In this document: piece by piece, positions 12,579 to 23,802 of the stretch | How the letters are laid out: the number at the start of each line of letters is the position of its first letter | How positions within the stretch are numbered: the first letter of the stretch is position 1 | DNA from: Thuidium tamariscinum | Taxonomy: Eukaryota > Streptophyta > Bryopsida > Hypnales > Thuidiaceae | Assembly (NCBI GenBank): GCA_947034885.2 | Contig: OX344756.2 | Coordinates: forward strand, 22,365,489 to 22,429,488 | Length of the DNA stretch: 64,000 bases | Direction: 5' to 3' | Notes under the pieces: generated by a model | What the model saw: only the letters and a program-made list of their open reading frames with translations | Told to the model about the DNA's origin: nothing | The model's database searches: none | Program-made: the position numbers and the translations under genes

Positions 12579-13823
12579 GGCAATCGACTGATCGATCGAT
12601 CAATATGACCACGCGTGAATGCAGATGAATTGCGCCGCCGTGGGGTACTCGGAAACTCAAGATTAACAAATTCCCTGTTCACTCTCCATTTCGCTACGAC
12701 GTCTTCTCGCCGAAGGGTGACCTCGTGGAATCGGGATCACCGTCCCCTGGTGGCGTGACACAACAGAGTCCATGCCTCCCGAACCTCACAAACCCAAATC
12801 CTTCAAAACTTGAATTCTCTCGAAACCTCAAAACTTCAAAACTTGCACTTCATTTCGGACACCAAAATCGGGACACATTCAGACGATGTGGCCGTTCAGT
12901 TAGACCCTGAAAGTCGGTGATGAATCGACACTCCCAGCAACAGGCACCAAATCCCACCTCAAAACTCGCCAAAACGATTCTCTCGCCAACCAACAAATTT
13001 AACCTCAACTCGCCAAACGACTCAACAAATTTCAATTCTCAAATTTCAAACATTGAAAAGATCGGCACTCGCTTCTTCCTCGTACACAAGAAACTGACTT
13101 CGTCGGCAAAGCGCGAGCATCAAGAATCTATGCAACAGGATTCCCAACCAAAAGACATGGATCCGCGACCACATTCATTCCGTTACGTGACACAGCCAGC
13201 CAGTCAGCCAGAGTTAATTGCCGGCCTCAGATTCTTTCTTCTTGCTTCTAAACAGGAGTCGAGAATGATTGATTGATTGGTGCTTCAGTGGCGACAAGGG
13301 GGTGCTGGAATGGTGACTGCTGTGCAAATTTCAACCCCGATTTCGACGCAGATCCTGTTACGATTGCAAGCTTGTTGGGTTGTTACGAAGGGTGCTAAGT
13401 TAGCTGGTGGATGTGCCCCGTGGCCGCATCACTGCGTGGAAACTACTAATGAAGTGCGGCGATGAGGCTCTTCCACTCTGGCCAGCTCGCACGTTTGTGA
13501 CTTTTGTCACTTGTCACTAGGCTGGTTGGACGTTTGTCTGTTTGGCGTGTGCATATTCGTGCGGATCTTTTGGTCTCCTCCATCGCCGGCGAAGATACAG
13601 CCAAGTTTGGTTTGGATTTTTTCAAGGGAGCGGACGCACCGCACGTCCGCACCCTGGAATGCATGCCGTGTATGTATGGGGAAAAAAAAGAAGGAAAAAT
13701 GGAATGGACCGTTTGTGGACGTTCTATCCTATTCGAGGAAAATTTCTTTAGAATGAAATCTTCTTAGCCAATGATCTCTCTAAAGTGATGGAGTATTGAT
13801 TGCCTAGTCTACTCAGCATAATC
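12579..13823. other. 5' leader and promoter side of the potassium transporter
   Basis: The stretch upstream of the transporter start is GC-richer than the more distal spacer and should hold its 5' UTR and promoter. I could not fix a TATA box or start site. Overlapping open frames at 13.5-13.77 kb in several frames lack any recognisable domain and probably reflect composition only. Confidence 0.4.
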
Positions 13824-14046
13824 TTAACCCTTGAAGGATGGACTAGTAGCCATGGAAATCATGTATTTTAATTTTGTGTGACATCATCTACTTTGAAAAA
13901 GCCTAATATATTCATTGGAAGTCAAAGAACTACTAAAGATGTTTCCTTTCCATACCAAGGATAAAAAGTTGCACTTCTGTCTTGTAGGGAAAGATTCTTT
14001 GTCAATCAAAAGACGAAGAAAATCCTCGGCGGCATTTAAGGGTTAA
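13824..14046. mobile_element. TTAA-flanked MITE, CCCTTGAAGG family (left copy)
   Basis: A 215-bp element (13828-14042) flanked by TTAA at 13824-13827 and 14043-14046. It opens CCCTTGAAGGATGG and closes with a related inverted end (ATTTAAGGG). Its interior matches, in opposite orientation, the element at 17618-17857: shared segments include TTTGAAGTCAAA-like, ACCAAGGATRAAAAGTT and AAGATTCTTTGTCA. Non-coding. Confidence 0.75.
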
Positions 14047-14132
14047 ACATACACATTAGAGAAGTTTTTTGGGATTTGTTTGTGAACACCAAACTTGAGC
14101 CCAATCCTAAGGCTATAAAGAAATGTATAGCC

Positions 14133-14870
14133 TTTAGGGTCAAATGTTGCACGAAACACCGGTCCTATTTCACGTTATGAAGTGATAATGTTGTTTCTTG
14201 CTATAACTTTTGAAGTATGAACCCCATGAGTTTGAAATTTTTATTGAACATTCCGAACTTGATATTAATCAAATCCCTTTTTTTTTTAAAGTTTTTTAAA
14301 AATAATTTTTCATTTTCATTTTCATTTTGATCATTCGTCACTAGTAGTAGTTTCAGGGTTTTATTATGTTAGGAGTTCCAAATTTAATGATCTAGAGTTC
14401 AAAATTTCATAGTCTATTTGCATAGCAGGAATCATATATCTACCAAAGGAAATCTGAAAATTTATTATTTAATGTCCTCCACATGAGTATAAATAGCACA
14501 TCCATTGCACACAATTTTTGAACATTGAAGATGGTTTTTAGATCATTTGTTTTTGTGAAATCTTGTTATAATCAACTATTACCAAATGGTCAATTTTTAG
14601 TTTTTCAAAAAGTTTCATTTCCTATTTTTTATAAACTAAAATGTCAAAGTGCCTATTTTTATGAGATTTTGCACTCATCTAATTCACCTACTTAGAGAAT
14701 TTTTCTACACTTCTCCTTCTTAGGGTACTTTCTTCTTAAAGAAATATACACTAAACATATTTTTAACTTTTTTTAATTAATTTTTAATTTTTAAAATACT
14801 CCCAAAAAATTATGAGTCCAATGGCAAAAGTGTACCAAAACCGGTTGTTGTTCCTTGCAACAATCCTTTA
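14133..14870. mobile_element. 720-bp GGGTGATTGC family, diverged copy with TTTA duplication
   Basis: Element 14137-14866 opens GGGTCAAATGTTGCACGAAACACCGG and ends CCGGTTGTTGTTCCTTGCAACAATCC, an imperfect inverted repeat. TTTA flanks both sides (14133-14136, 14867-14870). The interior has the family traits: 'TTTGAAGTATGA', runs of T or A, and a block near the right end about cell-independent AT text with 'TTAGAGAATTTTTCTAC'. No protein frame. Confidence 0.7.
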
Positions 14871-15248
14871 CTTACTTTAAAGAAGTTATACTATATTAGG
14901 AACTTTGGGAGGAGGTGGCCCTATCACAAAAGTGTCATCCAAAAAAATTTAACAAAATTCACACTTTGTAGATGAAGAGGTGCATTTTTTGTATGTAGGC
15001 ACTAAGTAATTGAAATGTGGTCCTTAGTAGGGAATTAAACTTCAATATAAAATCATGTTTCTCAAGGCTCATTTGGACACTTAACTAGTGGCCTTATTAC
15101 CAAAGTTGTCATCCCAAAGAATTAAGATTTGAGGATGAAGACTAGTGCATTCTTTGATTTTAGGCACAAGTAGAAGTGTGGTCCTAATTAAAGAACTAAG
15201 CTTCGGTATAAAGAGCATGCTTCTCAACGATCATTGGGCACTAAGCTA

Positions 15249-15584
15249 GTAGATGGTGAATTTCATTAAAAAAAAATACTATTCTATATGCCATTTTTCA
15301 AACTACACGGTCTAAACTAAAAATTGACATTTAGGATGAGTATAGATTTCCAAATTCTATGATTGATATAGATTTCAGACTACATAGTCTTAATAATCTT
15401 AGAATGGTATAGATTTTAGAAATTTAAGATAGATTTAGATTTCAGACTATATAGTCTTAATAATCTTAGAATGGTATAGATTTTAGAAATTTATGATAGA
15501 TTTAGATTTCAGACTATATGGTTTGAACTACAAAAAGCGTCAAACAAATGGAATACTACCATTTTAACAAAATTCACCATGTAG
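15249..15584. mobile_element. ATGGTGAATTT-family hairpin element, GTAG duplication
   Basis: Element 15253-15580 starts ATGGTGAATTTCATTAAA and ends TTTTAACAAAATTCACCAT. GTAG lies directly outside both ends (15249-15252, 15581-15584), a 4-bp target duplication. Near each end is the palindromic-looking ACTACACGGTCTAAACT or ACTATATGGTTTGAACT. It is longer than the 221-bp relative at 36.14 kb because of an internal tandem duplication. Confidence 0.75.
15361..15525. repeat. Internal tandem duplication, about 67-bp unit
   Basis: Within the preceding hairpin element the unit ATTTCAGACTAYATAGTC ... AGAATGGTATAGATTTTAG ... AAATTTAWGATAGATTTAG occurs about 2.4 times with only one or two differences between copies, so the expansion is younger than the element itself. 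Confidence 0.8.
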
Positions 15585-16597
15585 TATTGTTACATATCAA
15601 GGTTGTCTTTGAAAAACATCAAATTTCAAAATGAAGAAGTACATTCTTTGTTTTTACAAACTAATAGAACTAAGGTCATTGGGAACTAAGCTTCAATACA
15701 AGAATATGGTTCTAGAGGCGTCCTTAGGCACCAAGGTATCTAGAGCCCAAATGGGCCTCTAGAACTATATGTACTCTTGCACTATAGTTTGATTTTTCAA
15801 AACCATAATTCTATTAGTAACAATTCTTAAAAAAGTCAAACATTTAGGAATATTTTTAATTCTCCATAACATTTCAAGATTGATATAGAATAAGATAATT
15901 CCAATATTATCTTAGAAGCCCATTGTAGATTTCCAAAGTTTATATATGCTCTACTAACTTCATATTTTGAAAGTTTTGAGTGAAAGTTTTACAGTAGTTC
16001 AACGAGCTTTATTGCTTTACATTAAAAAAAATCTTTATTTCATATCATTTCAATAAGTATTGCAAAAATTTTAATTAAAAAAAATTAATGTCAAAATAGG
16101 CATAAAAAATTTCTCATTTTAATGTTTTTAGATCAATTTTTAAAAAATTAAAAATTAAATTTAGAATCTTTCCACTATTTGAATTTACATTTTTCAATTA
16201 TATGTCAAATGATTTTAGCAATTTGATTTTTTCTTGTGTTATGTAATCATGCAATTTTATTTGTTTGCATGAAGATGAGTTTTTTTTCATGTTTAGTTAA
16301 TTCATTTTCCAACACCTTTGTATAAAATGTACATAGTGAAAGACAAAACTTTACCTTTGACAAGTACTAGAAATATCTGTTTTTGAAGTTTAAGCAATGT
16401 CATTTTATAGTGGTGATGGGGCTTTTTAATCTAAAATTTTATAAAGATACACTTGACTAAGTCCAATATAGGATCATATTGTTAAATTTATTCTTTTTAA
16501 ACAAAGATTTTGTTCTTAATCTAAGAGTATATTTTAAGCACATTTGGATTGAAAAACACCACAACATTTTAAGAGTCACCTAAAAGAAACTACAAAA
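15585..16597. other. AT-rich spacer between elements
   Basis: No gene seen. Long A and T runs. The arrangement suggests further decayed element pieces but I could not define ends. Confidence 0.45.
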
Positions 16598-17363
16598 TTA
16601 CGGGTGATTGCAAGAAACACTTGTCCTATTTTTTGTCCCCTTGACTTCCAACAGGTAGTTTTTTGCTCATAAATTTTTCATCATTTTCCCTATCAACTTG
16701 AAATTTGTAATGAAGGTGCACACAAAAGTTTTATATGTTGTGTAATTTTTTCAATTTAAAAAAAATTAGTTTACTATTTTTAAACTACCCCCAATTGGCT
16801 GTCTATCTTGGCCATTTTGGGGGGTTTAGTCCTATTTTTGACTCAAAAATCCGAATTTGAAGCCACAAATTGAACAAATTGGAGTTCTACTAACATTTCA
16901 AGGATTGACAATGAGTTTTTATAAAAATAGTAAAATGTCTATTGTCCACATGGGGTCAAAGTGGCCTTCCTTTGTACAAACTCTACGAAGAGGGAAAAAC
17001 TTTTTTAGAGGAATTTTTTTTATTGCAATGTGTGCACAATTTTGTTTAGAAAAATGAATTTTCTTAAAATAATTTTTTGATTTTTTTTTAATTATTAAAA
17101 ATAAAAAGGTCCACAGACCCTTTCTCTGCTATTTTCTGTTCCCTATGGCCTGTGAAGTACTTGTAGTAGTCCATAGTACTGCATAATACTATATAGTACT
17201 ACAGTGACGGTTCAGATTTGCAAGTTCCCGAAATCGACAGTTGAGATTTGCAGGCGCGCGTCAAATGCACTGTACTGTCATGATCGCGTAGTACTGCCAA
17301 TATTATACCAAAAAACAACATTTTGAGCCAAAAACGTGAAGTGTTTCTTGCAATCACCCTTAC
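16598..17363. mobile_element. 720-bp GGGTGATTGC family, well-kept ends, TTAC duplication
   Basis: Element 16602-17359 starts GGGTGATTGCAAGAAACACT and ends with AAGTGTTTCTTGCAATCACCC, almost perfect inverted repeats. TTAC is duplicated outside (16598-16601, 17360-17363). This is the clearest copy of the family's ends in the window. A GC-richer, non-family stretch at 17.12-17.29 kb (with GTAGTACTG-type short repeats) lies inside. No transposase frame. Confidence 0.8.
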
Positions 17364-17617
17364 TAAACATTGTATCTCGCTTTGTATATAGTATTTTTTT
17401 TACTTAATTGGCTTTGTCCTTCAATGAAAAAGACTAATTAAAGATTTTAATTTTGTTAGAGTCCACTTTCTTCAAAAAAAATAGACCCTTCACACTCCAA
17501 GGAACCTAGTGTTACATTTCATTTGTCCTATCTATTCTCAATGGGATAGAATTTCCTAATTCTAACCTTGTAATGATGCTATTTAGGACCTAAAAGGCCT
17601 TATGGATGATTTCAATG

Positions 17618-17857
17618 TTAATCCTTCAACGTTGCTACAATCGTTTGGCGTCTTTTCAATGACAAAGAATCTTTCTTTCTAAGATAGAAGTACTGAACTT
17701 TTCATCCTTGGTATTAAGGGTATAAAGGAAAGATCTTCTACAATATTTTGACTTCAAATGAATATGTATGGCTTTTTCAAAGTAGATGGTGTCACACAGT
17801 ATCAAAATGCATGATTTCCAATTTTCCATAGCAACCGATCTGTCCTTCAAGGATTAG
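17618..17857. mobile_element. TTAA-site MITE, CCCTTGAAGG family (right copy, inverted)
   Basis: Element 17622-17853 starts after TTAA (17618-17621) and ends TGTCCTTCAAGGA, followed by TTAG, a one-base variant of the expected TTAA. It is homologous to 13824-14046 on the opposite strand over most of its length. Non-coding. Confidence 0.7.
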
Positions 17858-18205
17858 TTGTAGTAACCAAAAATGCACCTATTGGTCAAATAATCAAAGT
17901 GGTTTGGTTAATGACTATCTTAGTTGTGATACCACATCTTCCACTTAGGATTAATGCATTTATATATAAAAAAATTATCTTTTGTTTTTGAAACAAAAAG
18001 AATGAAAGACAATGCTTATCCCTTAAAGGACCACCCCACCACCATATGGTTTCTACAACATTGTTTCTTGCAATCTCGATCCTTCAAGGGTTAACTTGAC
18101 ACCCCCAGTTGCACCATTGACCCCAAACCACCATCATTACTCTATGTACACCTCCAAAAATCAATATGTACCTACATAGAAGAGAAACAATTTTAAATCT
18201 TTTCC
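17858..18205. other. Spacer with a possible truncated TTAA element end
   Basis: CCCTTAAAGGACCACC near 18.03 kb and GATCCTTCAAGGGTTAA ending near 18.09 kb look like the two ends of a TTAA element almost without interior. It may be an extreme deletion derivative or chance proximity of two ends. Nothing else seen. Confidence 0.3.
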
Positions 18206-18402
18206 TTAAACCTTCATAACTTTTGCATGCAATATCCAAATCTCACGTCCTTTGATACGATGGAACCTCCTTTCACTCGCCCAAGAGAAAAATCAATGAA
18301 AACTTAAACCTTCATAACTTTTGCATGCAATATCCAAATCTCACGTCCTTTGATACGATGGACCCTCCTTTCACTCGCCCAAAAGAAAAATCAATGAAAA
18401 CG
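18206..18402. repeat. Tandem duplication, 98-bp period, two copies
   Basis: Unit starts TTAAACCTTCATAACTTTTG and includes TCACGTCCTTTGATACGATGG and CACTCGCCCAARAGAAAAATC. Copies at 18206 and 18304 differ at only about three positions, so this duplication is recent. Non-coding. Confidence 0.9.
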
Positions 18403-19842
18403 TAAACACCAACCCAATAACAACAAAGTCTACGAGGCACAGCACCAAAAAGTGGCGGTTTTGGAGGTGCCCACCATACAAGACTGACAGAGCAGTACAG
18501 TCGTACGTCCTGAAACTGACCAGCTCCAGTGAGAGACCAAAAGGGAGTCCGCATGACAACCGCAGAATCACCTCCAGCCTGGAGTTGAAGCTGGATTGCA
18601 AGAATGGGGAATGTACTTTTGGTATCTCTCCGGTCCCATGGCTTTGTTTATTGGTTTCCGGTACACCACCCCCAACGCGCAACTTGCTCCCAAACTTTGA
18701 CGAGGTGCGTCGATCACTCACGGAAAAGATTTATAAATAGATCGATCAAAGACTCGTACTTCACACCAAAAGAAATCAGATTTAAAGACTGAAACTACAT
18801 AGCTAGCTTTGACCTTTCGTAGCTTTCGATTGCATTCTGGAGCAGCTAGTGGAGCCTGGTCCCCGAAACAAATTAAACTTTTGGTACGTTGGAATCCTGG
18901 CGGATTTGCCTACCAAGAATACTACGCACTAATTGTTTTTTAGATGTACCCAAAAAGGGAAGCCGAGCCGAAAAGGGAGCTAGCAATTGCAATCGTGGCT
19001 GGGAATCGAATGTGCGGCCGGAATGTGCTGTCATGTCATCATGCATTGATACAGTACACCGGATTTTTTCGTCTGACTTCTTAAAAACATTATTTGTAAT
19101 GAATTCAACTGCAATGTGCAGGAGTTCTTGCAATGCTTCCGGTGTTGAAGTGCCAGTGTCTCATGCAGTGGACTTTTGGGGAATCATCTGGCTCAGATTC
19201 AGCAGGCTCTTTAATTAATTTTGGGGGATCGAGCGACTAGGATCGATTGCAGGCTCATTTGGGGAATCGATCATTTGAATTTCAGGCTCTTCAAAGATGG
19301 GTCGGCGTCGATGCACGAGAGCGAAATCCGTTGTTTTTCATCCCGGAGCTCAATTCAAGAACTATGTCGCTTCTCATTGAAAATGAACTATTTTTAGTAC
19401 CAAAGTTGACCCCACGTTTTGTCGCTATGAAAAGCGACGGGGTTCACGCAGTTGTGATCGTTCATCGATCTGCACTTGGCGGTCTGGATTTGTGGGGTGG
19501 ACGCCTTCTTGATCGCCATGTCTTGGTTGTTGCGACGTAAGTTTAGTCTGGTGGATTCGATTCCCTCGATCTCTTCGATTCTCGATCGTTCGCCTTTGCG
19601 GTTGTACACTTTTTCACTAACTTATGTGTTGTTGTAAATATCTTTCCATCATGATATCTTGTTTGGATACGAGTTTTGTAGGATTTTTCTTCTGGCATGG
19701 AAATTGTAAACTATCGGTTAGGGTACAATCATTCATTCATATCTGGTCGTGGAGAATTAAATATAAAGCTTGTGGGGTTCTGATTGTGTCAAACTCAATC
19801 AATGTGCCAGTAGGAGTGTGTATCAGACAACAGATATTTCGT
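18403..19842. other. GC-richer island without a recognisable gene
   Basis: The composition is more balanced than the flanks, and several 80-116-codon frames exist on both strands, but none has a recognisable domain or consistent splice partners. A short segment at 19.34-19.45 kb resembles 46.51-46.60 kb (both contain TGAAAATGAACT, then AAGTTGRCCCCA and TTTTGTC). The island may be an old promoter or relic region. Confidence 0.3.
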
Positions 19843-19845
19843 TAA

Positions 19846-20012
19846 AATGGTGATATTCCTACGCCATTTTTCCATTCATTTTCTAGGACTGGTATTGATT
19901 TCAGACCTCCAAGGTCTTAAAATCTAGGAGTGGAGTACATTTCAGACCGCGTGATCGAAACCTGAAGATGCCAAGTTTGTGGCATACTGCCATTTTCACG
20001 AAATATCCATTC
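19846..20012. mobile_element. Decayed ATGGTGAATTT-family hairpin copy
   Basis: Opens ATGGTGATATTCCTACGCC and closes GGCATACTGCCATTTTCACG, with the family's inner palindromic pieces (TTTCAGACCTCCAAGGTCT, TTTCAGACCGCGTGATCGAAA). The ends are degenerate and no target duplication is visible, so it is older than the copies at 15.25 and 36.14 kb. Confidence 0.5.
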
Positions 20013-20511
20013 AGAGTAGTAATAAGGCACATGATTAACCGATATGGTTGGTGTGAAACATCTTAAAACTCTTGAGGATTTTGTACGTGATTGGTGCTTC
20101 ACAACTGAAGCGATTACAATCTTCAAAATAATGAAATGTAATGTGGAAAGAGAATAGTGAGGATATTCTAAATTTGTGTGACTATATGATGGTGCATTTT
20201 GTCTGTGGTGAATGACTTTTTGTTGATTGAAAAAGAGAAATTTTCAATTGGTATTTTGAAGGGAAGATTCTTGAATTCAATTGCGGCATATGGTGAACAT
20301 TAGAAATTCTGGCCCGTACATATGTTATTGACTTTTCTATTGGGTTGAAAAGGAGTTTCAAAATAGAATAGTTCATGTGATGATTTATAGTCCACTCATG
20401 GTTGTGAGTTCATTCGTGCAAGTTGGTGACTTGTCTAGATGAATTGAACTTCAAGATCAAAGCAATAAAGTTTATTTCGTTACTTGAGATCAAATTTGAA
20501 AAGAAGGTTTG

Positions 20512-21240
20512 ACATGGGAGATTGCAAGAAACACTTGTACTATTGGTTGCGTTTTTTATTTTCACCATTTTTGTACTTTTTGTACTAGTATGAGTCACCT
20601 TCAGTACTATTTGAGGTATAGAATTATATGACATCTAGATAGTTGATTGGATTTCAAATCTACTATTCAAACAACTTCTAATTTTCATTGGTGAATGGTA
20701 AGGGTGAAGGACAGTACTTAATTTTGCCATAAAAAAAGTTTTCAAATTGAAGGTACTATGGGTCCTTTGTAGTACTATTGAGTCTTTTTGTGTACCTTGA
20801 AATATTATTTTGAACCACATGTTAGAATTTATGCTAGAAATTGAAACTTTCACATTTCTATTTTTTTAAATTAGAAAATTCTTTTGAAAACTTCATTGGA
20901 AAAATGTCGATTGTTGCCAACTATAGGAAAAGAGAGAATATTAAAGCTAGAACTTAAAAAATATTTCTAATTCAACATAGATTCATCCTAAATCATGCAC
21001 ACTTTAGGCCAATATAAAATACACTTGACAAATGATTTTGGAAATCCATCTTCCCCCCTATTTTATATCATTTTTGAAAAATTTGAAAAAATTTAGGTAA
21101 AATCTTTCATCTAAGGAAGCTTCATACCAAATTTCACATTCATTCAATCATTTTTGCAATACTTATGGTATAAAACAACTTTTTGCATGCAATTAATGTG
21201 TGATGCAAATTAAATAGAATAGGTGTTTCTTAAAGATAGA
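20512..21240. mobile_element. 720-bp GGGTGATTGC family, copy with decayed right end
   Basis: Starts GGGAGATTGCAAGAAACACT just after ACAT, and runs about 725 bp to a degraded right end near AATAGGTGTTTCTTAAAGATA. The interior carries family segments (CTTACTTAG-like blocks, TTTTTGCAATACTTATGG). The right boundary is approximate and the duplication cannot be read there. Confidence 0.55.
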
Positions 21241-21369
21241 GATTAAGGTTCATTTCGCACTATATTTCAAGTAACATTGTATTCCTAGAATCTAATTGGT
21301 GGAGAGTTGAAAATTGAAATTTTGAACATCATACTACTTGTCAAGTCCCACATTACTCTAAGTACAATG

Positions 21370-21596
21370 ATGCTAATATGTGAGCATGAACAGGCGAGCA
21401 TATGAGCTTCTTATATGTATATAAGTAGATATACTACCACCTTTGAAAGTGTTTATAGTAAAAATACCTATAATATAGTTACTTATAGTATAAATATACT
21501 CTTATTATAAAAGATTTCTATAGTATAAGCACCTATACTATAGGTGCATCATCTTTGAGGCTCATAAGCTCACACTTCTATGCTCGCATACTAGCA
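21370..21596. repeat. Inverted repeat (foldback), arms of about 36 bp
   Basis: GCTAATATGTGAGCATGAAC and the following GCGAGCATATGAGC pair, with roughly three quarters identity, against the reverse complement of the right side (GCTCATAAGCTCACAC ... GCTCGCATACTAGC written on plus as CTCATAAGCTCACACTT then CTATGCTCGCATACTAGC). The loop is full of CTATAGTATAAG-type short repeats. Possibly a foldback element; not assigned to a family. Confidence 0.5.
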
Positions 21597-21600
21597 ACCA

Positions 21601-21711
21601 TGGTCCTATATATACTACTAGCCACCACAACTACAAAATATCCACAACGACTACAAATAAATCATTGTTGACAATCTATAATTGTAGTGGCTAGTTATAT
21701 AGGACACATTT
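21601..21711. repeat. Short hairpin element
   Basis: GGTCCTATATATACTACTAG followed by CCACCACAACTAC pairs with GTAGTGGCTAGTTATATAGGAC at the right. The stem is about 30 bp and the loop about 50 bp. Non-coding, MITE-like; no target duplication was established. Confidence 0.55.
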
Positions 21712-22060
21712 TTCTTCTAGTAATTTAATCTTCAAGTTTTAACTATTGTTTGGAATATAAAATTTTAAAAAAAAACATCATATGAAATTATGAACCACCT
21801 TCATTGATGGACATATATTCAATATTCTCAAAATCCTCCAAAATTAGATTTGATGCTAAATGTGCACAAAAAATGAGGATTTGATTTTTTGAGACATTTT
21901 TGTGCACTTAATTGCCATAAAATATTATAGAAGACATAAGTGGGGATTTATACCATAGTCAAAATTGTAGCCCCCATTAAAAATTCTCAAGTCCCTCATT
22001 TGATCATTTTTTTCACCTTCTACATCCTCCAAAATTTGAAATTTAGCTTTGAACTAGGAT

Positions 22061-22654
22061 TTAACCCTTAAAGAATTGAAGGTAAATTTTGAACAAAAAT
22101 CGTTAAAAATATCCATTTTCTAGGGCAGTGAAAAAAAATTGAATTCCCCCCCCCCCCCTCCCTCCGCCCCCCATTGTTCAACCATAAAAATTTAAACTAG
22201 CCTACTATAAGAATTTTTAGAAAAAAATTCAGAAACTTTGATTATATGGATTAACAAATTATAATGTTCAAAGCTAGAAGATTTTTTTTCTTTTACCTTG
22301 CCCAATATGGACAACAACCTTTAACTCCTTTTAGAATGGGAATCTTACACTATACATGATTATTTTTTTACATTTGCATCTTACATCATGTAAATTACAT
22401 ACTCGTCAAATTCAAAAGTAGTGAAGGAGTTTTGCAAAAGCTACCCAAAGTTGTCCAAGTTGCTCAGAAAATTCAGGGCAACATAACTTTTGATCTGGGC
22501 ACCCGATGGAAAAAAAATTAGACCTTTGTCAAGGAGGTACATGTTTATATATTGTGTTTGAATTTCAAGAACATCCGACCCAAAATGACTTTGTAGAAAC
22601 TTGTGCAAGATTTCTTGCGTACAGTCAACAATCATGCGGTTCTCAAGGGGTTAA
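22061..22654. mobile_element. TTAA-flanked element, 586 bp
   Basis: Element 22065-22650 opens CCCTTAAAGAATTG and ends GCGGTTCTCAAGGGG, with TTAA at 22061-22064 and 22651-22654. The ends are of the CCC(C)TTRARR type seen in other TTAA elements here. It contains a C-rich run near 22.15 kb. No coding capacity. Confidence 0.65.
22146..22172. repeat. Poly-C/C-rich tract
   Basis: A run of a dozen or more C followed by CTCCCTCCGCCCCCC. The minus strand is therefore a G-rich tract able to form G-quadruplexes, and the run length is prone to sequencing error. Confidence 0.8.
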
Positions 22655-23802
22655 TGACTAGTGTATAATAAGAGTGTGTTCATTTAAAATCCCCACTAGT
22701 AACTCAATTAGGAGAAGGTTACAATGAATGCCTCATTTTTTTAAATTATCAATGGTTTAAATCAATCCTAAAGTTGTAGTCCATAGTCCATACCAAACAA
22801 AAAGATGTCTTTGTTACAATTTCAATAAATACTAGTGTATCAAACAAGTTCATCTTTTGAGTATATAATGAAGTATGATTTTTCTAGATGTGATTTTAGT
22901 TGTCTATATATATAATATATCAAGAGCCTTTTTTTTTTTATCACAATCAAAGAATTTGGATAATTTTTAATGAGTTTTTTAGTTGAAAAATTAAGTTTTG
23001 TTCTATGTATTTAAAATTCTCAAAAACAAACATCTAGAATATCAAATTATTTTATTTTAATATTTTATTTAGATATGACTTATATCAATTACATTTAGTG
23101 GTCAAATATACAAAATTATTAATTTTATTAATGAAAATATAATATGTTGTTCACAATGATGCTTGCAAATCCCAAAATATAGCGATTTTGTCATCTCTAT
23201 CAAAAGATCCAAAAATTTTAATTAAAAAAAAAATTCATGAAGAATAAACATTTTGATTATGTTGAGGTGAACTTTTTTTTGGGTTGTTTTAGGATTTTTT
23301 TTACTTAATCAAAATGAACAAATTAAACAAATTTTGGATGTTTTAAACAAAAATAACCTATTAGTGTGTCCAAAAAGTGATACCCATATAGGACCATTGC
23401 CCAATTCAAAGTTGATAAAACAAACAAACAAATGTAACATTCTTGGACTTCAAGCCAAAGAACCAATTGCTTTCTATGAATAGCAAGGCTTTTTTCGCTT
23501 TAAAAAACTTTGAATGGAAAATTGTCTAAACAATGTAAGTCTTTATTCTTATTACAATGACAATGAAATCATAGAAAGACTTCCAAACCTCCCTATTTAA
23601 GAATGTCATGAGTATAAACAAAATGTGTTGTATTATTAAAACTTAGATAGTCTATGTTCTAATAGTCATGTGATTTGTGGAGGCTACAAAGTTAAATTTT
23701 TTAATCCCTAAGAATCTGAATATCCATTTAAAGATGTTCATTATAAAATTTGAGGCAAATAATTTTATTTTTTGAAAATTAAAATTTTAGTATTTTCAGT
23801 CT
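22655..23802. other. AT-rich spacer
   Basis: Extremely AT-rich; no gene, RNA or definable element seen. Confidence 0.5.

Noticed and set aside
12461-12682. 73-codon minus-strand frame beginning MNREFV
   Set aside because: Overlaps the transporter's MDLE start in another frame; in the likely 5' UTR, no homology.
13504-13767. Overlapping plus-strand frames of 69-87 codons
   Set aside because: Three frames are open together, the sign of composition rather than coding; no domain.
18312-18721. 80- and 116-codon minus-strand frames
   Set aside because: They start in the 98-bp tandem duplication and have no recognisable features or splice partners.
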